From contig CM034401.1 in the NCBI GenBank assembly GCA_019925095.2, positions 7,475,838 through 7,539,837 of the forward strand: a stretch of 64,000 bases of DNA, written 5' to 3'. Each line of letters opens with the position of its first letter. Position 1 is the stretch's first letter. This DNA comes from Dendrolimus kikuchii. Its lineage: Eukaryota; Arthropoda; Insecta; Lepidoptera; Lasiocampidae. Below are positions 14,301 to 21,839 of the stretch, one piece after another. The translations under genes were made by a program, and so were the position numbers. The notes below the pieces were generated by a model, which was not told where the DNA came from, searched no databases, and was given only the letters and a program-made list of their open reading frames with translations.

Positions 14301-14558
14301 AACAAAAACTGAACAAATAATGTAGTTTTTTTAGAGGTATGGATATTTTCAGTTACACATTTCTTTAAATGTGGCATAGCCATTTAAGGAAAAATAGTGG
14401 AATTCAACGCCTACTAGTTCATCCTTGCAATACTATAAATATACTGCAGTTTTGATAGAAAGAACTTACGCTTGATATATTTCTTGACCATCGTAAGTTA
14501 TTTCCTGGATTTGATTTTCTATTGGTGCTTCAATCGATATATTAACTGAATTAGCCAT
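2233..14558 (-). CDS. MED17: Mediator complex subunit 17 (MED17), 10 exons, 3' end off window
   Basis: MED17 is the central scaffold of the Mediator head module, which links activators to RNA polymerase II in the nucleus. Ten minus-strand exons (14470-14558, 13457-13709, 12906-13187, 11083-11212, 9227-9444, 7608-7691, 6276-6429, 5684-5820, 5128-5213, 2233-2365) have consensus GT-AG borders and matching phases, giving 522 residues without a stop. Family landmarks include MANSVNISIEAPIENQIQ at the N-terminus, the LARLAQKIDFSK segment, IPHMVVGNQIMAT followed by LPGIQLLIGLC, LLEQIIQQAQHFFMRRR and DPLIVSHWNALNSPT. Insect MED17 is roughly 640 residues, so about 120 C-terminal residues should lie left of position 1; no matching exon was found in 1-2232. 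The gene is divergent from the ABCG gene. Exons and phases are seen directly; the identity rests on recalled family sequence and is strong. Confidence 0.93.
2886..2980. mobile_element. Small palindromic MITE, copy 1
   Basis: Near-perfect hairpin. The left arm reads TATTCATATTGAGTTAGAGT and the right arm is its complement, with a short turn around TTCTTTATGGTTCTTAAAGAA. Related copies are at 7829, 30436, 37984 and 48614. Too short to code. Confidence 0.7.
3414..3778. mobile_element. Possible MITE with 16 bp TIRs
   Basis: TTTTCAACACACTTG at the left and its complement CAAGTGTGTTGAAAA at the right end. The interior is AT-rich and non-coding. The adjacent 3780-3905 stretch has a second imperfect inverted pair (GTGTATTGATGATTACCG and its complement). 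Confidence 0.4.
4427..4746 (+). repeat. Interspersed Repeat A, copy 2
   Basis: Same block as copy 1, with a T-rich run before it. It directly abuts an L2/CR1-type LINE 3' end on its right. Confidence 0.6.
4760..5098 (+). mobile_element. L2/CR1-type LINE 3' end
   Basis: Encodes a short fragment AVCLWYSLPIDDRKSK, matching the Trp-x-Ser-Leu-Pro motif at the C-terminus of LINE polyproteins. A non-coding tail follows, ending AATAAAGTGTTATCTATCT. The same tail ends the copy near 44417. Strongly 5' truncated. Confidence 0.55.
5128..5213 (-). CDS. MED17: MED17 exon 9
   Basis: VKDPLIVSHWNALNSPTQS followed by CVKINIMAY, ending two bases into a glycine codon before the consensus donor GTAAGT. The acceptor is TGTTTAG. 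Confidence 0.94.
5214..5683. other. MED17 intron 8, no further feature
   Basis: AT-rich; nothing recognised. Confidence 0.5.
5684..5820 (-). CDS. MED17: MED17 exon 8
   Basis: Encodes PMAADRYELLDMSKEQ, then LLEQIIQQAQHFFMRRR and SEYVLDTIAKE, the most recognisable MED17 block. The acceptor is TTAAAG and the donor GTAAAT; the final codon GAG joins to VKDPL in exon 9. Confidence 0.95.
6276..6429 (-). CDS. MED17: MED17 exon 7
   Basis: Starts SENPSGKSDHDHVLEHSL after TTTCAG. It includes a histidine- and proline-rich linker, then GPLGPSKRRCLAG, where the last codon is completed by exon 8. The donor is GTATAT. Confidence 0.9.
6873..7289 (+). pseudogene. copia-type gag remnant between short direct repeats
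   Basis: Two similar 35-39 bp direct repeats (6873-6908 and 7251-7289, sharing ATATGAAGAAGTCTATTTT) flank about 340 bp. That stretch translates in broken frames to pieces resembling the N-terminal gag of copia elements, including WAVITHVSNATTAKEACNVL. TTATCAGCACGC follows the first repeat where a copia primer-binding site would lie. Several stops and shifts; dead fragment in MED17 intron 6. Confidence 0.5.
7608..7691 (-). CDS. MED17: MED17 exon 6
   Basis: Short phase 0 exon of 28 codons, VLPGIQLLIGLCHNNGQN to TETVK, bounded by a TATACAG acceptor and GTAATT donor. Both borders are supported by the frame of its neighbours. Confidence 0.9.
7829..7910. mobile_element. Small palindromic MITE, copy 2
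   Basis: Diverged member of the hairpin family at 2886: TATTATTCATATTG at the left, CAATATGAATAAGACC at the right. Located in MED17 intron 5. Confidence 0.6.
8055..8210 (+). repeat. Interspersed Repeat B, copy 1
   Basis: Shares AGAGGC(C/T)CCTTGACAAA and flanking text with 49370-49500. Probably the tail of a larger element; class unknown. Confidence 0.5.
9227..9444 (-). CDS. MED17: MED17 exon 5
   Basis: Begins EQEDVVTATLNSS after a TTTTAG acceptor and ends IPHMVVGNQIMAT before donor GTTAGT at 9226. The next exon opens VLPGIQLL, restoring the MED17 motif across the junction. The helical stretch LHWQQKLEAAQNVLFCKELF is conserved in the family. Confidence 0.92.
9732..10106. mobile_element. Harbinger-type MITE, copy A
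   Basis: 375 bp with imperfect TIRs AGGCGGAGTTCC and (complement) GGCCGGATTCC, flanked by TTA on both sides (9729-9731, 10107-10109). The body matches, in reverse, the element at 53683-54063 in the ABCG gene over most of its length. Non-coding. Confidence 0.6.
11083..11212 (-). CDS. MED17: MED17 exon 4
   Basis: Encodes VTKAPEDQIAQAMSAAG through PPELQGVAFISVMCQK. The acceptor TTAACAG and donor GTAATG fit, with phase 0 in and phase 1 out. Confidence 0.9.
11277..11710 (-). mobile_element. RTE-type LINE 3' end with 11 bp target duplication
   Basis: The minus strand encodes the C-terminus of an RTE-like polyprotein (LRWFGHVERMHDERM, then [16 protein letters not shown], then [14 protein letters not shown]), followed by a (ATGT)n tail. 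Flanked by ATAATAAAAGT at 11266-11276 and 11711-11721. Same orientation as MED17, inside its intron 3. The 5' part of the element is missing. Confidence 0.8.
11768..11821. other. Perfect 22 bp stem hairpin
   Basis: Arms 11768-11789 and 11800-11821 are exact complements (core ACTCTGGCAAGTAGAC) around a 10-base loop. In MED17 intron 3, just beyond the RTE insertion. Confidence 0.7.
11830..12905. other. MED17 intron 3 remainder
   Basis: AT-rich; no exon or repeat recognised. Confidence 0.5.
12906..13187 (-). CDS. MED17: MED17 exon 3
   Basis: Exactly 94 codons, phase 0 at both ends, opening with VLDPVQPEQVESRPMVQV after a TTAG acceptor. It contains MPDFHIDLLRLRQNWRLKK and the SYRTAGSKF segment characteristic of MED17. 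The donor is GTACTC, so the open frame beyond 12906 is intronic. Confidence 0.92.
13457..13709 (-). CDS. MED17: MED17 exon 2
   Basis: The acceptor TTAACAG precedes 13709 and the donor GTGAGT follows 13457. It encodes PLSMSENLARLAQKIDFSK, an acidic stretch, then SSLWPWDSVRNKLRNALTE and the start of the conserved helical region. The open frame runs upstream past the acceptor, but the exon 1 phase and the motif place the border at 13709. Confidence 0.92.
13710..14469. other. MED17 intron 1
   Basis: No recognised feature; ordinary AT-rich intron. Confidence 0.5.
14470..14558 (-). CDS. MED17: MED17 exon 1 (start codon)
   Basis: ATG at 14558 begins MANSVNISIEAPIENQIQ, the typical insect MED17 N-terminus. 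The donor GTAAGT follows at 14469. The exon is 29 codons plus two bases (phase 2). No 5' untranslated exon or core promoter could be fixed upstream. Confidence 0.92.
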
Positions 14559-15046
14559 TTTTACTTATATTGTATTTAGTTACATATATAGTATATTATT
14601 ATGAGACTCTCACTCTCACAATTTGTCCATTACAACGACTGCTAGTTCTTAATTCTTGTTGTGTTTTATTACCATGGACCTCTATAATACTTCAGTGTTT
14701 ATTACTTATAGTTTATCTTAGATTACAAATACAGCAAAAACTACTATGGATACTTCTTCTTTGTTCAATAATGGCTTGGCACGGTTTGTGCATTCAGCCA
14801 GAGTAATGTGTAAATGGCTTTTCAATTCAGTTTTATAAAACGAGGGAAACGTAACCCGAAAAAATAGAAACTTTACCGAAAATTTTAAAAAACGTGTCAA
14901 AATAATTACTAAATATGTACAAACTACTAAAATTAAAGTTTAATTTGATTATTTACAATAAATGAATTTAATATACTATATACATAAAATTTACAATACT
15001 TAAGTAAGAAAGACATAGAAGTAGGAAGAGGAACGGAACTAACGAT

Positions 15047-15300
15047 AACGAAACTATGGATACTACGTATAAATACAGTTCAATATCAATATCTTCATCT
15101 TTAGTTTCTAACACAAGCTACTGGATACTACGTATGTTTCTAACACTGTTTATGCCTAAGGAACGTTATTAGTACACCACAAACCACTATGTTGCTACTA
15201 TGGATACCTACTACCATAACTACTATGGATACTACGTATCCTACTACGTATTAGACATTAGTACCACAAACTACTATGGATACTACGTGTATTAGTAAAC
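15047..15300. repeat. Degenerate tandem array, TACTATGGATACTACGTA unit
   Basis: At least five degenerate copies of a unit close to CTACTATGGATACTACGTAT occur, several with the palindrome TACGTA. The array sits about 500-750 bp upstream of the MED17 start codon in the divergent intergenic region. Confidence 0.65.
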
Positions 15301-15628
15301 TGAAGACTGAAACGAAAATTTGAAATATACAACTAAATTCCATTATATCCAAAATAATCCATTTTTTATGTTAATGGCTTGGCAACTAGGTCTTTAAGCC
15401 AGGCGCAGTTGTATTGTAGGCAAGAAGCTTACACACAAATTGTAGGCTACAATCCACACCATTGTAAAACCATGTGTAAAATTACTCTAAAATGAACAAT
15501 AGTTGTAGGATATTGATAGATATATTATGATGTATTCTCATACTCGACGATCTTGTTCGATGTGAAGTCAAAAAAGACAATTTTCTTTTGTCTTTGTTGG
15601 CACTGTTAAGCAACATGTTGGCACTATT

Positions 15629-15705
15629 AAGCAACAACGCATGTTGGAGGTTTTTGCTTGTGTATGACCAAACGGTCATACACATGCAAAAACCGCCAAC
15701 ATGCC
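15629..15705. repeat. Imperfect hairpin
   Basis: GCATGTTGGAGGTTTTTGC and its near complement surround GTGTATGACC-AAAC-GGTCATACAC. Two direct repeats TGTTGGCACTxTTAAGCAAC lie just to the left. Possibly the core of a small foldback element. Confidence 0.55.
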
Positions 15706-16067
15706 TTCCGAGACATCACTTTATAAAAGGTGGTCACTTGAAATTAGTAGCAATAGTTAAAGATGGGGTACTTAGAAGTACCATCGGCGTTCATTTGACG
15801 AAATTGGATTTGGTGCTGAGCTTTATTCTCTTTTTCATTAAGCTTGGAATACACATGCTACGTAGTAGCACATAAGCATGCTAGTTTCGAGCAGATGCTA
15901 CTTAATAGCATACAATTAGCACGTGTATACGAAAAGAGCATGCTTGTGAACAAGCAAGCTACTAAATCGCAAGCCGGTCTATTTTTCGTGCTAGTTAGCA
16001 CACGGTGTGAGCCGCAGGGGAGAAAGCGGCGGCTCCAAATCAAGTCTGAACGTGTATTCTATGGAGC

Positions 16068-16292
16068 ATGCTACTTGATTTGTTTGCGTGGGTACGCGTA
16101 GTCACGTTGGCTCGATGGGGCGATGACAAAACCTTAAATTTTATATTTCATTACCGAAATTATGAGTGTTTATGGAATGTACGCTCACCACAATACAAAA
16201 ATAAAATTTCAAGAGAAAATGCGTACCAAAGTTTATTAGAATTGATGAACGATGATAATTTAACCCTAAAAAGTGTTAAAACAAAAATTTAA
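16068..16292 (+). pseudogene. MADF (Myb/SANT-like) protein fragment of Harbinger element
   Basis: FIFHYRNYECLWNVRSPQYK followed by SRENAYQSLLELM fits the start of a MADF domain, the DNA-binding partner protein encoded by insect Harbinger elements. The first 25 or so residues of the open frame do not look like MADF. It stops soon after the domain begins, so it is probably truncated. Confidence 0.6.
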
Positions 16293-16700
16293 AATTTAAA
16301 ATCCATTTATCATACATAATATAATCTTTTAAACATGTAGATATAACCTCACAAACTTCAGGAACAAATTGCGATATTGTAGATTTTCCGACTCTGTATA
16401 ATAATACTTCCAAAAAAGCATATGAGTCACCGGAGGCCAAAAATCTTAGAGTTATTTCAAATTTTGTTTTCGCTGGAATAGCATCTCTCATATGAGTGTC
16501 ACTTTTCCTTATGAATGGTTCAATTTTTTTCAAAAGCTCATCAAATTTTACTGGTGCATTCGTAAATGGTTTCTGTAACCACCAATATCATCTTGCCTCA
16601 TTTCATTTAGTAAACAATCATTTACTCCCAGACCTTGTCTTCTGCTAATCCAGTTCCGCACCCAAATCCTTTTCCTTCGTCTATTGTTCCGTTTCGTTAC
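16276..16700 (-). pseudogene. Harbinger transposase N-terminus, truncated and frameshifted
   Basis: RRKRIWVRNWISRRQG and MRQDDIGGYRNHLRM are in one frame and EPFIRKSDTHMRDAIPAKTK, EITLRFLASGDSYAFL and SISQ-like KSTISQFVPEVCEVI in another. Together they match the N-terminal region before the DDE nuclease of Harbinger transposases. One frame break lies near 16540; no catalytic acidic residues follow. Confidence 0.7.
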
Positions 16701-18527
16701 AAGTTTCTTTATTAAATGTATTGAAAGTAATAATATAACTGAATTTAATTCATTCCGCAAAGAAACATACATTTTGAATGCTAAATATGAGCATGTGTAT
16801 CTCACACGTGCTAGAAAGAAGCATGCTAGCAAAAGTGTGTTTCTGAGGTATGTGCTCTCATGAGCAAATGTACACACTTGGAGAGCATGCTATAAATGAG
16901 CATACTACCTAGTAGCAAACAAGCATGCTTTTCTAGTAGCATGTGTATTCCAGGCCTTAAGTTACTTTTTTAAGGACCGTGGGCGCGCTAGGAGGGTATG
17001 TCCGCGAGTACGATGGAGTAGTGCAGACTTTTCGGAATGTCAATTTGTCAGATGAAAATGATGGAATAATGGAATACATATTAGTAATCTGTGGATGGGG
17101 TTTGACGATTTGTGATTTTGAAATTCTCTAGTTCGAAGTTTCTCCTATAATATTTCTTTTAATTCAGCGAGTAAAATTTCGTTTATATTTTAATAATAAC
17201 TAACTAGCCTTTAGCTTGTTTTCGTGCCAATGTGCTAACTACGATGGATAACTTCTATATTGTGAATAATCTAAAGTAAGCAATTTCACAATTCCTTTCT
17301 AGACATTATTTACGTTTTAATTCTTGCAACTGATGTTTAGAAAGTGGCTTCTTTGTAAATGTTATTACACAGCAGGAAGCCAATTTACTTTATATGTTAC
17401 TTTAACATTTTGCGTGGGCTAAACTTAACAGTTACTGTAATATAACAATATGACCTAGAAGGATTAAATTGTTGAATAAGCATAAAGAAAATAGATACTT
17501 AAGTTTTTTGAGGTAACATTAAACCAAGTTAACTATAATTGGCATAATCAGTTCCGCTCACAGTAAATTTGAATACATTTCTCTCACAGAATTATATTAT
17601 TAATGTTACTATTGGCAGCGCTTTGACCCAGAGTGGCATGAGATTAAGGGTAATTTGAGTTTAGGGGTATACATAGCCTTATGTAGCCACTAGATCTGTT
17701 ATTTGGGTTAAGAAACAAGTTTTTAGACTCCACAAACAAGTTTTTAATGAATAATGGAAAAAACAAAAATATTTATTTTATTGATAACAAAGTGTAATTT
17801 GTGTTTAGCAATACATTTATGCTTAAAATATAACACTAAAACTGTTTTTGAGTTTAGTAAGCAAGTTTTGAATTAGTTTGTTGATTTTTAAATATGAAAA
17901 TAGTTTTTTTTGCTTTTATATTGCGACAATGGTTACAAATTGGTTGTGACACTTGCTGAACGCTGCCATGGCACTTTCACTTGGCTTCTGGGCTTTAGTC
18001 GCAAGTCTTGACCAGTGACCAGGATGGTGACTTAGGTTAGGTTATACTTTAATGCCAGAACAGACTGGTAACCATCATTGCAATATAATGCAAATGAATA
18101 AACGAAAAAAGAAAAAAATGAATATCTCAAGCACTACATGGCTCCTAGACATAGGGGTTGCAGAAGGGAGAAGTATTCCTCCCTCTTCCACCATCCTCCC
18201 CAGTGCTTTAAATTCCGTGACCACTAAGCAAAAGTTTAACCCATTTATTTATTATTTGAGATATAAAGTGAATTTTGGGTGGTTATAAAAAATACCACCT
18301 GTATTAAAAAAGTTCCTCTCTGTTCAGAATAAATAAATGCACCCTGTAATTATACCCACCTGTTTTGTTTGTTGAAATAATAATATTCAGTGGAAAAACA
18401 CATATATTGTATGTTCCCAAGCTAAGCAAGTCGTATGTAGGGTAATATATACAATGGACCACTTTGATACTGATCCCATACACCCACCCAAAGTAGGTGA
18501 TGATAAAGTATAACTTTTCTGATGACA

Positions 18528-18690
18528 TGAATGAATGAATGAAAACTTTTTACTGTTCACCATAAACTTAAATCTAGACAATTGATATGGATATATTTGC
18601 ATTAGAACAATGGGTGGCCTTATCACTTATAGACCTCTCTTCCAGGCAACCCAGTGTCTAAGGAGATTTTAAATAAAATTTCAATATAAG
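18528..18690 (-). mobile_element. LINE 3' tail with ATGA repeats
   Basis: Read on the minus strand, GGTTGCCTGGAAGAGAGG is followed by a tail ending in TTCATTCATTCAT. The same GGTTGCC-GGAAGAGATCGC block recurs at 36367-36500, 44150-44310, 24775-24825 and 26190-26235, marking a shared LINE family end. Confidence 0.5.
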
Positions 18691-18884
18691 ATTTTTGGTG
18701 GTGTATTACAAAAAAAATGTGTAATATGACATGTTCATGTCTAAGATAATATGAGGAAGTAATAAAGGATTTTCTAGTTCATCCCATTATATCAATATAA
18801 GAAACATAGTTTTCTTATATTGACAGAATAATTTGAATTCTTCTACTTTAATCCACTTAATTTTATTAATAATAATAACAGCCC

Positions 18885-19145
18885 ATAAACATCCCAAAAT
18901 TGTGCTCCGGTCTCCCACTATAAGGGAATGAAAAGTATTTCCGCTATACCAGTCCAAGGCATCTGGGCAGGTTTGACATATTGGTTATCTCGATGTGCAG
19001 GTTTCATCACGATGTTTTCCTTCACTGTTTTGCATGTGGTATTTGTAACAATATGCACAGTAGGTCAGAAAACTGCCTAAGTAGTGCATGTGTTCTGGCC
19101 AGGATTCTAAGTCACACTCTTTGAGTTCTGGATGTGTGCACTAGC
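18885..19145 (-). mobile_element. tRNA-derived SINE, family 1, copy 1
   Basis: Diverged copy starting CAGCCCATAAACATCCCA; includes GGTTATCTCGATGTGCAGGT. The tRNA-like head at the right end is degraded. The minus strand is the transcribed sense. Confidence 0.6.
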
Positions 19146-20109
19146 ACATAAAATGACTGATTAAAGTCTGTTTCAAATAGGAGAGTATGGCTGACACATC
19201 TATAAAATGTAATTTGTAGTGTTATAGTAACCATTCCTATGAAATAAATAGTAATTTTAATTATATAAAAATATATTTAATCCTATTACTATTTCATAAT
19301 ATCTTATATGTACTTTAGAATCACTATGGTTTTTTTCTCTATTCATGTAATTTTTTTTCATACATTCCTATTTGAAATAGACTTTAAACACATTTTTTTA
19401 CCCAATTAATTTTTTAACTAAATTGCATACTAATAAATGTGCATGTGGCTGTTATTTGGATGTTTCACCTTTATGGCCTTGGAAATAAACCAAAATTATA
19501 GCATTTTGTATTCTGGTACTTTAATGTAAATAAATGAAAAACTTTATTGTACATACATTAAAAAATAAATGTGTTGCTTTGATGGTTAGTTCTACTATAT
19601 TCAATAAATATCATTAGTTTTGACTCTATGTAATTTTATGTTTGCAATAATCTTTGGAATTTTATTTATGATATTTCTGATTTGCTGTTTAAAGATATTG
19701 AAAAGAAACTTATTAACCCCTAAGCCCATTTTAGTCAAATTATTGATATACCAAAAAGCCGCAAGACTAATTATCTCTATCTCATAATATACCAAGAAAA
19801 TATACCCATTTCATACAAATCCTGTATAAACAGAGTGAGACAACAACACAAAAACAATCACCGCACAAGCGCAATCTGCACTGTCACAGCAGACATATGT
19901 GTGCTTATCCGGAATTTGGAGGTTAAGACTTTCAATTTTTACGTTTTAAATAAAGAAACATTGATTAAATGAAATTAACAGTGGTTTCATATTAAAAGAT
20001 ACAGAATTCTTGTGGCACTTTAAGAGGAAAAATGTAGGATATTTTCCAGGTATATTATCACAGTTTAGATACTATTTGAAAAGGAATAGCTTGCACCATT
20101 ATTGTACGA

Positions 20110-20407
20110 TATTTATTTGTTGAAAACATTAAGAAATCTTATATTTTTATGATATATGTAGTAATATTATTGTACATACATACATACATACATAACTTCA
20201 CACCAGTGCCCTTGCGGGGTAGGCACTAACAACAGAGCGCCATTTAGGTTTAATCTTACACACCTCACTTTCTTCTTTGACATTCATAACTCTTGTATAG
20301 GTAAAATTAAATAAAAATGATTAAGATTTCTTAATAGGTACCTAGAATAGATTGACTGTGTGTCAATCATTAGGTTTAGTGCCAATAATAGCATAGTTTA
20401 CCCTATA
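20110..20407. mobile_element. TATAGGGTAAAC-type MITE, copy 1, split by RTE end
   Basis: The right end GTTTACCCTATA and internal AAGAAATCTTATA match the family at 29638-29870. The left end is degraded. Between 20174 and 20296 it is interrupted by a minus-strand RTE 3' end with its (ATGT)n tail. Confidence 0.5.
20174..20296 (-). mobile_element. RTE-type LINE 3' fragment
   Basis: (CATA)n followed by AACTTCACACCAGTGCCCTT, same end as at 11277 and 25213; about 120 bp, 5' truncated. TTGTA flanks both sides. Confidence 0.65.
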
Positions 20408-21399
20408 TGATGATGAAGTCAAATTACCTGATTATCATGAAATTAGAGTGTATTTTTAAATATAGTATAGATAAACATAGCACACTTTTTAGTTCACTAT
20501 TTAGTACAAAAGAATTAGTTTCTATTGGATAGTTTATGTAAGGACAACCCTCTCAATCTTATTAATGTGAACACTTGAAGATGCAAAGGTTACATTTTTT
20601 TATTATTTTAGATACAGAGCCACAGTTGTTGTGATTGTACCTATGAGAAATAATCTGATTTTTTTGTAAATATATATATATATATAACCTATATATAACA
20701 TAAATTTTCATAGTCACAAGTGTTATTTGTTGTGCTGTAAACAAGGTTGTTGTGAATTGCTAATGCAAGGATTATTCATCAAATGTAAAAATAGAGGTTT
20801 CTAGAGTTTCTACTCTGCTTGGTGAATGTTTAGAATCACGTCCTAATTTCTGCAGGAAAACTATTTTCAAAAATAAAAATATTCTATATATTAATTAAAA
20901 ATCCCACATATTTTAATTATCTGCACAACTCATCACAACTGAAAGTGAATAAGTTTAATAATTGTTCATTTCTAAGGTTATGCAGAATGAACAAACATAT
21001 TTTTTTTAGTGCACTTTTGTGTTGATTCACAGGACTTCATCTCTACACATTCCCAAGAATTTGTAAAGACCATAGCAATAGTATGTAATAAAGTATGCCA
21101 GAGGTTAAAAATAAAAAATTGGTTACTTTATCATTTCTTAAGGCAATCAATACAATAACATTTTTACCAATAATATCTTCCTGTGACTAATTTGATGCAA
21201 AGGTGTGAGCGAAAAATGTCACTCCAGATATAAACTCTTATCAAAACCTGGATGTCAATCAATGACTGCACAAATACTGTTTCAATTTTTTAAATACCTA
21301 CCAGCGAGTTTTAATAAGGATGATCAAAGGAATAAAAATATTTCTTTCATCTCTACATCTAACATGCTAATTGTTTTATACCACACCAACCATGGCGCA

Positions 21400-21646
21400 A
21401 AGTTCAACAGCGTTGGTAATAATCGCGACGTCATATCACTGCTACGCTGTTGCTGCGGTCGGAGCCTCGGGCGCTCCACTCGTCCCGCAAGCCCCGCAGT
21501 CAGTAGTCACTGTCAGTCAGCAGTCAACGACAGGCACTCGTCAGTGCGGTCGCCACGGTGCCGTCGAATGCGCGTTCCTTATCACATTCAATTTCTTCTT
21601 TGTTAGATTAATGACAGTTTAACAAAGTCACTGTGTTAAAAATAAA
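21400..21646 (+). promoter_or_regulatory. Probable ABCG core promoter and 5' UTR
   Basis: The 200 bases before the ABCG start codon are clearly richer in C, G and CpG than the AT-rich surroundings. They contain at least three TCAGT pentamers between about 21498 and 21554, the arthropod initiator core. The sequence then becomes AT-rich just before the ATG. No TATA box was fixed. The transcription start is inferred, not shown. Confidence 0.45.
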
Positions 21647-21839
21647 ATGATAGTGGAAAAAGATACCTCCCTAGCGGGACCTGTGGATACTAAACCTATT
21701 GTATCCGACAGGAAAGGGAGCCTGAAGGTGACCATCACTCCAGCGCAGCACAAAACCCTCACGCATCTCCCGAAGAGACCGCCAGTGGATTTGGCATTCA
21801 CAGAATTGACGTACAAAGTGCAAGAAGGAAGGAAAAGCA
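21647..21839 (+). CDS. ABCG1-like: ABCG exon 1 (start codon)
   Basis: The ATG follows an in-frame TAA at 21620-21622, so the coding start cannot lie further 5' in this exon. It encodes [20 protein letters not shown] through [14 protein letters not shown], the usual segment just before the ATPase fold. It ends one base into a codon before consensus donor GTAAGT. Confidence 0.88.

Larger units (their letters stand above)
15841..16956. mobile_element. PIF/Harbinger remnant (MADF gene plus truncated transposase)
   Basis: 1116 bp bounded by TTA (15838-15840, 16957-16959), with TIRs AGCTTGGAATACAC and (complement) GGCCTGGAATACAC. Many copies of the palindrome GCATGC and related TAGCA words cluster in the outer 100-200 bp of both ends, likely protein-binding sites. 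Inside lie a plus-strand MADF-like ORF and a convergent minus-strand transposase N-terminus, the usual two-gene Harbinger plan, but the DDE nuclease portion is absent. Confidence 0.75.
16960..21190. other. Intergenic region between MED17 and ABCG
   Basis: Apart from the SINE, LINE and MITE fragments listed separately (18390-18680, 18885-19145, 20110-20407), the sequence is AT-rich with no gene recognised. Confidence 0.5.

Noticed and set aside
18030..18045. TTAGGTTAGGTTA as telomeric sequence
   Set aside because: Only two to three units; too short to mean an interstitial telomere.
21205..21606. 133-codon frame upstream of ABCG exon 1
   Set aside because: Overlaps the probable promoter/5' UTR, has no domain, and its open length follows from local GC content.
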